Source: Kallotenue papyrolyticum
GTDB lineage: Bacteria > Chloroflexota > Chloroflexia > Chloroflexales > Kallotenuaceae
Length of the DNA: 64,000 nt
Reading direction: 5' to 3'
Assembly: GCF_000526415.1 (NCBI RefSeq)
Contig: NZ_JAGA01000002.1
Span: forward strand, 186,001 to 250,000
Positions 17,900 to 27,290 of this stretch are shown piece after piece; the stretch's first letter is position 1, and every line of letters begins with the position of its first letter. The notes beneath the pieces were generated by a model. That model was not told the origin of the DNA. It searched no databases and saw only the letters and a list, made by a program, of their open reading frames with translations. The position numbers and the translations under genes are program-made.

Positions 17900-17989
17900 A
17901 GGCGTTCCCGCGCGTCTATCGCACGCTGGCAAACGCCGTCAGACGTTCACGGGTAGGAGCAGGCGTTCCCGCGCGTCTATCGCACGCTG
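17900..17989. repeat. pair of perfect 29-bp direct repeats in a divergent intergenic region
   Basis: The two identical copies occupy 17900-17928 and 17961-17989, starting AGGCGTTCCC and ending CGCACGCTG. They are separated by 32 bases (period 61). They lie between the divergently transcribed zinc dehydrogenase and fmt genes. Copy 1 covers the -35 region of the dehydrogenase promoter. Each copy has a weak GCGT/ACGC dyad. No third copy is seen in the window. Confidence 0.9.
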
Positions 17990-18069
17990 ATCCCAGCCGG
18001 CGGGGGCACCGGCGTGGCTTTCGCCACGGGCTATACTATCAAGCAACACGCCAGGCAAAGGATGGTGCT

Positions 18070-19008
18070 ATGCGCATACTGTTTCTGGGCACGCCCGCGT
18101 TTGCAACGATCCCACTGCGCGCATTGGTCGAAGCCGGCTATGAGGTAGTGGCGGTTGTAACGCAACCGGATCGGCCCGCCGGCCGTTCGCGCACACCCCA
18201 GGCGCCGCCGGTCAAAGTCGCCGCAGTCGAACTGGGCCTGCCGATCCTGCAGCCGGCGACGCTGCGCGAGCCGGCGGTGGTGGAGCGCGTGCGCGCCCTG
18301 CAGCCCGATGTGGGCGTGGTGGCCGCCTATGGCGAGATCCTCCGTCCGGAGGTGCTAGCCATCCCGCCGCTGGGCTACCTCAACATTCACCCGTCGCTGC
18401 TGCCGCTGTATCGTGGTCCTACACCGGTCGCTGCGGCGATCATGGCCGGCGATGAGATCACCGGCGTCTCGATCATCAAGCTGACGCCGAAGATGGATGC
18501 CGGCCCGATCCTGGCGCAGGCGACGCTGCCCCTGCCGCCTGACGCGCGCACCGGGCCGCTCACCGACGAGCTCTTCCGCCTGGGCGCCGAGCTGCTGATC
18601 GGCGCGCTGCCGCTCTACACCACCGGCCAACTCCAGCCTCAGCCGCAGGACGAGAGCCAGGCCAGTTACTGCCGGCTGCTGACCAAGGCCGATGGCCGCA
18701 TCGATTGGTCCCTGCCGGCGCTGGTGATCGAGCGCATGACGCGCGCCTACGATCCCTGGCCCGGCGCGTGGACCACCTGGCGCGGTCAGACGCTGCGCAT
18801 CACGGCAGCGGGAGTTGTCAGCGACTGGCATGGCCCGGAGCCACCCGGCACGCTGCTCAGCGTGCAGCCGCTGCGCGTAGCGACCGGCAGCGGCGCGCTC
18901 GAGCTGCGCGTCGTGCAGCCGGCCGGCCGGCGCACGATGCCCGCCGACGACTGGGCGCGCGGCCAGCGCGAGCTGCGCGTCGGCCTGCGGCTTGGCGAAC
19001 AACCCTGA
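18070..19008 (+). CDS. fmt: methionyl-tRNA formyltransferase
   Basis: Fmt transfers a formyl group from 10-formyl-THF to initiator Met-tRNA. The 312-residue protein begins MRILFLGTPAFA. It carries the catalytic block LNIHPSLLPLYRG (Asn and His) and the Asp in PKMDAGPILAQ. The C-terminal OB-like domain starts near residue 205 and contains RAYDPWPGAWT. AAAGGA lies just upstream of the ATG at 18070, and the open frame further upstream runs through the repeat region and is not protein-like. No def (deformylase) gene lies next to it. A TATACT at 18032-18037 may be its -10 box. Confidence 0.96.
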   Translation: MRILFLGTPAFATIPLRALVEAGYEVVAVVTQPDRPAGRSRTPQAPPVKVAAVELGLPILQPATLREPAVVERVRALQPDVGVVAAYGEILRPEVLAIPPLGYLNIHPSLLPLYRGPTPVAAAIMAGDEITGVSIIKLTPKMDAGPILAQATLPLPPDARTGPLTDELFRLGAELLIGALPLYTTGQLQPQPQDESQASYCRLLTKADGRIDWSLPALVIERMTRAYDPWPGAWTTWRGQTLRITAAGVVSDWHGPEPPGTLLSVQPLRVATGSGALELRVVQPAGRRTMPADDWARGQRELRVGLRLGEQP

Positions 19009-19046
19009 ATCGAAAGCGCGGCGCGCCTGGCACGGCGCGTTCCGGC

Positions 19047-20201
<1,155 letters not shown>

Positions 20202-20247
20202 CGTGATCCTCCTATCACGACATTGTGACCAGGACGCCGTTGCGGCC

Positions 20248-20293
20248 ATTATAGCACCGCCCTCTCCCACGCCGCGCCGGCGTGGGGTATAAT
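20248..20293. promoter_or_regulatory. divergent -10 boxes between the acyl-CoA dehydrogenase and rodA
   Basis: TATAAT reads leftward at 20253-20248 for the dehydrogenase, and TATAAT reads rightward at 20288-20293 for rodA, 32 bases before its ATG. Neither has a recognisable -35 box. The two promoters are close enough to compete. Confidence 0.45.
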
Positions 20294-20324
20294 CAGCCGG
20301 GCGGCGCGACCAACAGGAACGATC

Positions 20325-21473
20325 ATGGATGAACGGCGACTGCGCGATTTCAACGCATATCTCTTTGTGAGCATCCTGGTGTTGCTGGGCTTTGGCGCGG
20401 CCATGGTCTACAGCACCATGATCGGCAACAACTACACCGGCGAGGTCTGGAGTCTGGATAGCCCGTTCGTCAAACATCTGATCTGGGTAGCGCTCGGCCT
20501 GGGCGCCATGCTGGCGCTGACGTTGATCGACTACCAGAACCTGCGCCTACTGGCGCGTCCGCTCTACCTGATCACGCTGCTGTTGCTGGGCTATACGCTG
20601 GTAGCCGGCGACATCGCCGGCGGCGCGCAGAGCTGGCTCTTTGAGTCGAGCGGCCAGCCGGCAGAGCTGGCCAAACTGCTGCTGATCATCTGTCTGGCCA
20701 ACTGGTGGGCCGGCCGCGATGAACAGCGCACCAGTTGGCCAACCATGATCGGCTCGCTGCTGCTGGCCGGGCTGCCACTGCTGCTGGTGCTGGTCCAACC
20801 CGACTTCGGCTCGGCGATGGTGATGGCCTCCATCTGGATAACCATGGCCTGGAGTGCCGGCCTGCGCTGGAAGCAACTGGCCGTGCTGGTCGCGCTGGCC
20901 ATCCCGCTGCTGGTGATCGGCTGGAACTATGTGCTGCAGGACTACCAGCGCGGACGCTTGGTCGCCTTCGCCATGGATCGCGAGCAGGTTGAGCGCCTGC
21001 GCGACCAGCCGCGCGTCTATGAGGCCGCGCAGTCGGTCTATTACAATGTCAACGCCTCCAAAGTGGCGATCGGCAATGGCGGTCTGCTGGGTCGCGGCCT
21101 GCTCAACGGTACGCAGAGTCAGCGCAACTTCTTGCCGGTGCAGTACACCGATTTTATCTTTGCCGTCACCGCCGAAGAGCTGGGCTTCGTCGGCGCGACG
21201 GCGATGCTGACCTTTCACTGTCTGGTGCTGTGGCAGGCGGTGACGGTTGCGGCACGCGCGCGCGACACCTTTGGTCGGCTGCTGGCCAGCGGCATCTTCG
21301 GCATGCTGCTGGTGCACGTGCTGGAAAACGTGGGCATGAACCTTGGTCTGCTGCCGGTGACCGGTATTCCACTGCCGTTCATCTCCTATGGCGGCTCTTT
21401 CACCGTCACCGTATTGGCAGCGATGGGCCTGCTGCTGGGCATCGATCTGCGCCGGCGCGCGCTGGTCTTCTGA
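20325..21473 (+). CDS. rodA: FtsW/RodA/SpoVE-family peptidoglycan polymerase (SEDS)
   Basis: The 382-residue polytopic protein has about ten membrane helices. Diagnostic SEDS stretches are NFLPVQYTDFIFAVTAEELG and, near the C-terminus, TGIPLPFISYGGSFTV. SEDS proteins polymerise lipid II into glycan strands together with a class B penicillin-binding protein. RodA serves elongation and FtsW division; sequence alone here cannot separate them firmly, and no pbp2/ftsI lies alongside. The kinase-phosphatase-FHA genes follow on the same strand, recalling the actinobacterial cluster in which rodA sits with pstP, pknB and fha genes. Confidence 0.92.
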   Translation: MDERRLRDFNAYLFVSILVLLGFGAAMVYSTMIGNNYTGEVWSLDSPFVKHLIWVALGLGAMLALTLIDYQNLRLLARPLYLITLLLLGYTLVAGDIAGGAQSWLFESSGQPAELAKLLLIICLANWWAGRDEQRTSWPTMIGSLLLAGLPLLLVLVQPDFGSAMVMASIWITMAWSAGLRWKQLAVLVALAIPLLVIGWNYVLQDYQRGRLVAFAMDREQVERLRDQPRVYEAAQSVYYNVNASKVAIGNGGLLGRGLLNGTQSQRNFLPVQYTDFIFAVTAEELGFVGATAMLTFHCLVLWQAVTVAARARDTFGRLLASGIFGMLLVHVLENVGMNLGLLPVTGIPLPFISYGGSFTVTVLAAMGLLLGIDLRRRALVF

Positions 21474-21558
21474 CACGTGCCTGTCCTACCTGCTGCTGCC
21501 GCTTTGGTACCCCGCCGATTAGGACTACCGCGCCGCTCTCGCCATCGCCGCAGACCTC

Positions 21559-21564
21559 TATAAT
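21559..21564 (+). promoter_or_regulatory. putative -10 box of the kinase operon
   Basis: TATAAT lies in the 223-base gap after rodA and would give a leader of about 125 bases before the kinase start. The leader is pyrimidine-rich around 21618-21640. No strong hairpin or -35 box is seen, so the kinase operon may also be reached by read-through from rodA. Confidence 0.35.
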
Positions 21565-21696
21565 GCCTTGTAACCGACTACGCGCGGCGATGTGGCGGTG
21601 TGGCTGGCGGATCTCTTCGTTTCTTTCTTCAGCACTTGTTGCCTTGTGCAGCCGCCTCCCCGCTCGCTGCGCACCATGTTCCCCAAGGAGGGCGGC

Positions 21697-23679
21697 ATGT
21701 CGTTGCTCAAAAAAGGCGGCACGACCAAGGGGATCGCGCTTCCGCCAGCACCGGCAGCGCCGGTCGCGGGTGGGCCACGTCCGGCAACGGGGTTGGGCAC
21801 CGGCTCGATCCGGCGCGCCACCGCCAACCTGCAGACCCTGCCGTCCGGCACGGTGTTGCAGGGACGCTATGCCGTCGAAACGCTGCTGGGCGTTGGCGGC
21901 ATGAGTCTGGTCTATCGCGGCCGCGACCTGCGCTTCAAAGACGTGGTGCGCGCCTGTGCCATCAAAGAAATGGTGCAGAGCGCGCCCGACTCCGGCACGC
22001 GCATGCTCACGCTCAAGAACTTCGAGCGCGAGGCCGGCTTGCTGGCGACGCTGAGCCATGCGGCGATCCCCAAAGTGTACGATTTTTTCGAGGAGAACGA
22101 AAAAATCTACCTGGTGATGGAGCTGATCGCAGGCCGCGATCTGGAGGCAGTGCTGGACGCCGCGCGCGCGCCGCTCGACGAGCAGCGCGTCGGGCGCTGG
22201 GCGCTGCAGATCTGCGATGTGCTGCACTACCTGCACACGCACACACCCGAACCGATCATCTTCCGTGATATGAAGCCGTCGAACATCATGATCACGGATG
22301 ACGAACGGGTCGTGCTGATTGACTTCGGCATTGCGCGCATCTTTCAGCACAATCAGCGCAAGGGCACCATGATCGGCACCGAGGGCTACGCGCCACCGGA
22401 GCAGTACCGCGGCATTGCCGATCCGCGCGGCGACATCTATGCCCTGGGCGCAACGTTACACCACCTGCTCACCAATACCGATCCGCGCCTAGAAACGCCC
22501 TTCACCTTCCACGAGCGGCCGATCCGGCAGATCAATCCGCAGGTCTCGCCGGAGCTGGAAGCCGTCATCATGCAGGCGCTGGAGTACGAGCCGGAGCGCC
22601 GTCCACAGAGCGCGCTGGAGTTCAAGGCGCTGCTGGCGCGCGTGCCCGGGCTGGCAGCCGCGGCGGTCAGCCTGCCGACCACGGTCACGGTCGTCTCCGG
22701 CACCACGCGCGGCACGCCGGGCACCGAACAGGTCTGGCGCTTTGCCTGCGAGGAAGAAGTGCGCTCCTCGCCGCATGTACGCAACGGCCTGCTCTACATC
22801 GGCAGCTACGACACCAACCTATACGCCCTGGATGCCGGCTCCGGCGAGTTTCGCTGGAAGCGCGCCACGCTGGGTGGCATCTCCTCCTCGCCGACAACCT
22901 GGGGCGAGCTGGTGATCGTCGGCTCGGAGGATGGGCAAGTCTATGCCTTCGAAGCACGCAAAGGCGTGCAGAAATGGGCCTTCCGCACCGGACGCGCCGT
23001 GCGCTCCTCGCCGCGCATTGAGGATCGCATCATCTACGTCGGCTCGGACGATCAGCACGTGTATGCCATCGACGGCCTCAACGGACGACTGCTGTGGAAG
23101 TACCGCACCTGGATGCCGGTGCGCTCCTCGGCGGCGATCGCCAATGGCCTGGTGGCGATTGGCTCGTCCGACGGCCATCTCTATGGGCTGGACGCCTTCA
23201 ACGGCAGCCTGCGCTGGAAGCACCGCACCCAGCAGGGCATCATCTCCTCGCCGGCGATCGGCGACGGACTGGTCTTCTTCGGCTCGATGGATGGCAACGT
23301 CTATGCCCTGGACGCCGAGGGCGGCTGGCCAGTCTGGCGCTTCCGCACCGGCCACTACGTCAACTCATCGCCGGCGCTGGTCGGCACGCGCCTGTTCATC
23401 GGCGGTGTCGACGGCAACCTCTACGCCCTGGAGGCCAAAACCGGTAAACTGCAGTGGAAGTTCGAGAGCGGCGCGCAGATCACCTCATCGCCGCGCGTCG
23501 CCGAAGGCCGCGTCTATGTCGGCGGCGTGGACGGCAAGGTCTATGCGCTGGACGCTGCCAGCGGCGCACTGATATGGACCTTCCAGACCGATGGACCGGT
23601 GGTCTCATCACCGGCGATCGCCAACGGCCTGGTGTATGTCGGTTCGCTTGATCATCACGTGTACGCCTTGCGCGCCTAG
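21697..23679 (+). CDS. serine/threonine protein kinase with C-terminal eight-repeat PQQ-like propeller
   Basis: This 660-residue Hanks-type kinase has the glycine loop GVGGMSLVYRG (65-75), the ATP-binding Lys90 in CAIKEM, the catalytic loop FRDMKPSNIM (Asp191, His of HRD replaced by Phe) and DFG at 209-211. After about residue 320 come eight repeats of roughly 40 residues, each with SSP...G..Y.GS.DG..YALDA..G...W. They should close an eight-bladed beta-propeller of the PQQ/BamB type. No membrane helix joins the domains, so kinase and propeller are both predicted cytoplasmic, unlike PknB or PknD. The ATG at 21697 follows AAGGAGG by 5 bases. The PP2C gene follows after 15 bases. Confidence 0.92.
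   Translation: MSLLKKGGTTKGIALPPAPAAPVAGGPRPATGLGTGSIRRATANLQTLPSGTVLQGRYAVETLLGVGGMSLVYRGRDLRFKDVVRACAIKEMVQSAPDSGTRMLTLKNFEREAGLLATLSHAAIPKVYDFFEENEKIYLVMELIAGRDLEAVLDAARAPLDEQRVGRWALQICDVLHYLHTHTPEPIIFRDMKPSNIMITDDERVVLIDFGIARIFQHNQRKGTMIGTEGYAPPEQYRGIADPRGDIYALGATLHHLLTNTDPRLETPFTFHERPIRQINPQVSPELEAVIMQALEYEPERRPQSALEFKALLARVPGLAAAAVSLPTTVTVVSGTTRGTPGTEQVWRFACEEEVRSSPHVRNGLLYIGSYDTNLYALDAGSGEFRWKRATLGGISSSPTTWGELVIVGSEDGQVYAFEARKGVQKWAFRTGRAVRSSPRIEDRIIYVGSDDQHVYAIDGLNGRLLWKYRTWMPVRSSAAIANGLVAIGSSDGHLYGLDAFNGSLRWKHRTQQGIISSPAIGDGLVFFGSMDGNVYALDAEGGWPVWRFRTGHYVNSSPALVGTRLFIGGVDGNLYALEAKTGKLQWKFESGAQITSSPRVAEGRVYVGGVDGKVYALDAASGALIWTFQTDGPVVSSPAIANGLVYVGSLDHHVYALRA
22740..23676 (+). repeat. 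eight-fold internal tandem repeat, period about 120 bases
   Basis: The DNA coding for the kinase's propeller repeats with a period near 120 bases. Each unit carries a run such as CTCCTCGCCG or CTCATCGCCG (Ser-Ser-Pro), and most units also carry a TATGCCCTGGAC-like block. The repeat is protein-driven and could recombine to change blade number. Confidence 0.8.
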
Positions 23680-23694
23680 CAAAGGATCACTGCG

Positions 23695-24627
23695 GTGCTG
23701 CCAATGACCGCCGACACGTCCCATACGCCACGCGCTACCGCGCCGCTGGAGCGGCCAGAGAGCCCCTTCGCGACACAGCCCTTCAGCGATGGGGATACCA
23801 CCACCACGCTGCGCGCAGCACTGCCACAGCCGATCGCCATCGGCGGGCGCGGTCCTGCCGCAGCGGCGCTGTGCGACCGGGGACGCGCGCGCAGCGAGAA
23901 TCAGGATCGCTGTCTGGCGCAGCTCATCGTGCGTTGCGGCCCGGAGCGCGAGCACCTGCTTGGCTTCTTTGTCGTCGCCGACGGTCTGGGCGGGCATCAG
24001 GACGGCGGGCGCGCCGCCGAGCTAGCGTTGAACACGCTGGCAGCGCATCTCCAGCAGGAGTTGATCCTGCCCTGGAGCGCGGGCCAGCGCCCCCAGGTGC
24101 AGCCGATCCTGCACAGTGCGATGCTGGCAGCCAACAGCGCCATCCGCCAGGCAGCCCAGGCCGCGGCGTGCGACATGGGCACCACCTGCACCGCCGCCGT
24201 GCTGCTCGACCGCGAACTCACGATCGCGCACGTTGGCGATTCGCGCGCGCTGCTGATCGGCAGTGGCGCGCGCGTGCTGACCACCGACCATACCACCGTC
24301 GGGCGGCTGCTGTCCCTGGGCCTGCTCAGCCCTGCCGACGCGCGCGAGCATCCGCTGCGGCATCAACTCTACCGCAGCCTGGGCCAGCACGAGCAGGTGA
24401 GTGTCGACCTGATCAGCCTCACCCTCCGCGATGAGTCGCACCTGGTGCTCTGCTCGGATGGACTGTGGAGCCTGATCAGCGAAGATGACCTGGCCGAGAT
24501 CGTGAGTGAGTCAGCCACACCCCATCTGGCGGCGCGTCGCCTGGTCGCCCATGCCAACCTGCTGGGCGGCTATGACAACATTTCCGTGGTAGTGGTCGCG
24601 CTGGCTGAAGGAGCAGTCGCCCTATGA
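23695..24627 (+). CDS. PP2C-family protein serine/threonine phosphatase
   Basis: The 310-residue protein contains the metal-dependent phosphatase motifs in order: DRGRARSENQDR, VVADGLGGHQDGG, GTTCTAAVLL, IAHVGDSRALLI, VLCSDGLWSLI and GGYDNISVVVV. The metal-binding aspartates are all present. It should reverse phosphorylation by the kinase encoded immediately upstream, as PstP does for PknB. The first 55 residues are a low-complexity extension. GTG at 23695 is chosen, with AAAGGA 8 bases upstream; ATG at 23704 is an alternative. Its stop overlaps the VWA gene start by four bases. Confidence 0.93.
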   Translation: MLPMTADTSHTPRATAPLERPESPFATQPFSDGDTTTTLRAALPQPIAIGGRGPAAAALCDRGRARSENQDRCLAQLIVRCGPEREHLLGFFVVADGLGGHQDGGRAAELALNTLAAHLQQELILPWSAGQRPQVQPILHSAMLAANSAIRQAAQAAACDMGTTCTAAVLLDRELTIAHVGDSRALLIGSGARVLTTDHTTVGRLLSLGLLSPADAREHPLRHQLYRSLGQHEQVSVDLISLTLRDESHLVLCSDGLWSLISEDDLAEIVSESATPHLAARRLVAHANLLGGYDNISVVVVALAEGAVAL

Positions 24628-25877
24628 CATCGCCAATTGCGCTTGAGCTCCATCCGGCACGCAGCGAACTACAGGCCAGCCACGAACCCCAACTGGTGTA
24701 CCTGGTGCTGCGCGCGCGCATCCTGATCAACGTGGCGCGACGACAAGCCCTCAATCTGTGCCTGGTTTTGGATCGCTCCTCGTCGATGCGCGGCGAGCGC
24801 CTGTTTCGTGTCAAAGAAGCCGCGCGCCACCTGGTCAGTCAGCTTGATGCCGAGAGCGCCTTTAGCCTGGTGGCCTTCAACGATCGCGCCGAGGTGATCG
24901 TGCCCGCGCAGCCCGTGCGCGAGCCGGAAGCGATCCGCCAGGCCATTGCCGCACTGGAGGCGCGTGGCGGGACCGAGATGGCTCAGGGCCTGGCGCTGGG
25001 CCTACAACAGATCGAGCGGGTGCGCCTGCCGGCGCTGCAGCGCCTGATCCTACTCACCGACGGACGCACCTATGGCGATGAGCATGCCTGCGTCGAGCTG
25101 GCGCGGCGCGCGCAGCGCCGGGGCATCGGCATCACCGCGCTGGGCGTCGGCACGGAGTGGAACGAGGATCTGCTCGAAACCATGACCGCCGGCCCCAACA
25201 GCCGCACGCACTACATCGCCGCCACGGGTGAGATCGCCAGCGTCTTCGAAGACGAGCTAGCACGCCTGGTGCGCACCGTGGCCCAGAGCGTTGAGCTGTT
25301 GATCACGACGCATCCCGAAGCGCAGGTGCGCGCCTGCCATCGCGTGCAGCCCTTCCTGACGCCGATCACGCTCCAGCCCGAGCGTGAAGGCCACTGGCGT
25401 GCCGCCCTGGGCGAGTGGAGCGCCGACGAAGAGCAGACCTTCCTGATCGAGCTGGCGCTGCCGCCGGTGATGGTCGGCACACACACCGTGGCGCAACTCG
25501 AACTGCGCTGCGATCTGCTGGAGCATGGCCCGGCCAACAGCAGCGCCACGCTGACGCTGCCGGCGGTAGCGCGCGCGACGCTGGAGGTCGATCCCCAGGT
25601 GCGCACGGTGATCGAGCGCGTGGTGGCCTATCGCCTGCAGGCCAGCGCCTGGCAGGCCGTAGCCGATGGCCGCGTCGAAGAAGCAACGCGGCGGCTGCGC
25701 ACCGCCGGCACGCACCTGTTCAACGCCGGCGAGATCGTGCTGGCCGAAACACTGCATACCGAAGCCACACGCCTGTTGCAGGGCAACGCGCCCAGCGCCG
25801 ACGGACGCAAGCGCATCAAACTCGGCACGCGAGGACTGGTCGCCGGCGCCAACGCTGCCAGGGTGGAACAAGGATAG
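24624..25877 (+). CDS. von Willebrand factor type A domain protein
   Basis: The 417-residue protein has no signal peptide or membrane helix. The VWA domain covers about residues 40-215, with a complete MIDAS metal site: the D-x-S-x-S of LVLDRSSSMRG, the Thr of RGGTEMAQGL, and the Asp of LLTDGRTYGDE. VWA domains of this kind mediate metal-dependent protein binding. The C-terminal half is probably beta-rich and ends in a helical region. The start overlaps the phosphatase stop (ATGA), so the two are coupled. A VWA protein with kinase, phosphatase and FHA partners suggests a phosphorylation-controlled assembly. The target is unknown. Confidence 0.88.
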   Translation: MTSPIALELHPARSELQASHEPQLVYLVLRARILINVARRQALNLCLVLDRSSSMRGERLFRVKEAARHLVSQLDAESAFSLVAFNDRAEVIVPAQPVREPEAIRQAIAALEARGGTEMAQGLALGLQQIERVRLPALQRLILLTDGRTYGDEHACVELARRAQRRGIGITALGVGTEWNEDLLETMTAGPNSRTHYIAATGEIASVFEDELARLVRTVAQSVELLITTHPEAQVRACHRVQPFLTPITLQPEREGHWRAALGEWSADEEQTFLIELALPPVMVGTHTVAQLELRCDLLEHGPANSSATLTLPAVARATLEVDPQVRTVIERVVAYRLQASAWQAVADGRVEEATRRLRTAGTHLFNAGEIVLAETLHTEATRLLQGNAPSADGRKRIKLGTRGLVAGANAARVEQG

Positions 25878-25881
25878 CTGT

Positions 25882-26388
25882 ATGCTGGTGTGCCGGAATT
25901 GCCAGACCCACAATCTGCAGGGCACGATCTTCTGCGAGCAGTGCGGCGAAAGCCTCTTGCCCCACGAGCGCCGCCGTGATACGACCCACGTGCTAGGCGC
26001 TCGTCCCGCACCACCGCCCGCACAGCGCAGCCGCAAACAGACCGCGCCGCTGACCAATGGCCAGCGCCGCCTGCGCGCGACGATCCTCAACAACGGACGG
26101 CGCATCGATCTCCCGCTGGAAACGCCGATCCTGGTTGGTCGCCAGGACAGCGCACGCGGCTTCTTCCCCGATCTCGATCTGACGCACGACGGCGGCTATG
26201 ACTGCGGCGTAAGCCGGCGGCACGCGCGCATTACCCTGCAGGACGACGTCGCCTATGTCGAGGATCTGGAGAGCGCCAACGGCTCGTTTCTCAACAACCA
26301 GCGCCTCCCGCCGCGCGCACCTCAGCCACTCAAGGCCGGCGATGAACTGCGCCTTGGCTCGCTGATCATGCGTATCGATCAAACCTGA
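25882..26388 (+). CDS. zinc-ribbon FHA domain protein
   Basis: The 168-residue protein starts with a two-Cys-pair zinc ribbon, MLVCRNCQTHNLQGTIFCEQC, a linker with Pro/Ala/Arg, then an FHA domain (about residues 75-165). The phosphothreonine-binding residues are visible in LVGRQDS, VSRRHARI and NGSFLN. FHA domains read phosphothreonine, so this is the likely substrate or adaptor of the kinase in the same operon. The linker has Thr residues (RRDTTHVLG) resembling the N-terminal phospho-sites of GarA/FhaB-type proteins. ATG 25882 follows AAGGA by 7 bases. Confidence 0.92.
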   Translation: MLVCRNCQTHNLQGTIFCEQCGESLLPHERRRDTTHVLGARPAPPPAQRSRKQTAPLTNGQRRLRATILNNGRRIDLPLETPILVGRQDSARGFFPDLDLTHDGGYDCGVSRRHARITLQDDVAYVEDLESANGSFLNNQRLPPRAPQPLKAGDELRLGSLIMRIDQT

Positions 26389-26415
26389 GACTAGTCTGCT
26401 GTTACCGAGGAAGGT

Positions 26416-26664
26416 ATGGCCCGTACTGTGATCGTGCATATCGTTGGCGAGGACCCGGTGTACGCCGAACTCGAAAACGAGCCCCAACCCAGCGACAACT
26501 TTATTCTGGTCAGCAACCTGCGCAAGCGCGATGGCAAGGATGTCCACTACCTGTCGCCGGGCGTGCAAACGGTTGCCTTTCCCTGGAGCCGCATCACCTT
26601 CCTAGAGTTCCTGCCCGACGAGGAGGAGCGCGGCAAGGTGATCGACTTCTTCCGGCTCGACTAG
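26416..26664 (+). CDS. small acidic protein of unknown function, last gene of the kinase operon
   Basis: This 82-residue soluble protein begins MARTVIVHIVGEDPVYAELE and ends in an acidic helix DEEERGKVIDFFRLD. Predicted strands and one helix suggest a compact beta-barrel or Sm-like fold, but I do not recognise a family. It lies 27 bases after the FHA gene with a ribosome site (GAGGAAGG) and ends at a convergent hairpin. Codon use matches its neighbours. The position makes it a possible fifth part of the phospho-signalling cassette. Confidence 0.75.
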   Translation: MARTVIVHIVGEDPVYAELENEPQPSDNFILVSNLRKRDGKDVHYLSPGVQTVAFPWSRITFLEFLPDEEERGKVIDFFRLD

Positions 26665-26670
26665 ATGGCC

Positions 26671-26693
26671 GGGCGCGGCTCGTGGTCGCGCCC
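26671..26693. terminator. hairpin between convergent genes, possible bidirectional terminator
   Basis: GGGCGCG (26671-26677) pairs with CGCGCCC (26687-26693) across a 9-base loop. It sits just after the 82-residue gene and before the stop of the GNAT gene on the other strand. There is no U-run, so intrinsic termination would be weak. Confidence 0.45.
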
Positions 26694-26700
26694 GCGCCGG

Positions 26701-27237
26701 TCAACCCAGAATCTTGCGCATGCCGTACACATCTTCGTGTACCCAGCGCGTCTGGCCGAGATGGTCGACATACGACCAGATGTCGGTGCGTTCGCCGAAG
26801 ATTTCAAAGCCGAGGCGTTCGTATAGGCGGCGCGCGCCCACGTTGCTCCGCTCCACGGCCAGGTGAATCTGGCGGAAGCCGTGGGCGCGCGCCGCGTGCT
26901 CGGCGGCACGGATCAGCCGCGTGCCGATACCCAGTCCTTGCAACGGCTCCATGACGCGCAGCGCGTAGAGATAGGCGTAGTCGTGCGAGGTGACATCCAC
27001 CACCACCTGCCCGACCGGAAAGCGGTGTAGATCGGCCACGAACATCAGCCGCAGCCCGGCCAGGTGATCGGCGTAGGTGCGCCGGTTGACTTCGCGCCAG
27101 TGGACCATGGCGCCGAACCATTCCAGCTTCGGTAGATCGTCCGCTTCCACCGCCCGAATCTCGAGATGCGCCGTCACCTCGAAGTAGTCGTGGACTGTGT
27201 CGGCGTATGCCTTGCCGCGCGGTGATCGCCATGCCAT
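26701..27237 (-). CDS. GNAT-family N-acetyltransferase
   Basis: The 178-residue protein carries the acetyl-CoA-binding motif A as LRVMEPLQGLGIGTRLIRAAEH (Q/R-x-x-G-x-G/A form), followed by the motif-B stretch VGARRLYERLGFEIFG. It resembles RimI-like or small-molecule acetyltransferases, but the substrate is not deducible. About 25 residues precede the domain (IRAVEADDLPKLEWFG marks its beginning). AGAGGAA lies upstream of the ATG. It is convergent with the kinase operon and lies 53 bases after tpiA. Confidence 0.88.
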   Translation of the reverse strand: MAWRSPRGKAYADTVHDYFEVTAHLEIRAVEADDLPKLEWFGAMVHWREVNRRTYADHLAGLRLMFVADLHRFPVGQVVVDVTSHDYAYLYALRVMEPLQGLGIGTRLIRAAEHAARAHGFRQIHLAVERSNVGARRLYERLGFEIFGERTDIWSYVDHLGQTRWVHEDVYGMRKILG

Positions 27238-27290
27238 ACAAGGTTCCTCTCAGGCGCGCCCGGAGGTAGGGCCACGCGCTCCAGCACGTC

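Noticed and set aside
17900-17989. Repeat pair called as a CRISPR array
   Set aside because: Only two repeats, no cas genes, and location over a promoter; recorded as a direct repeat instead.
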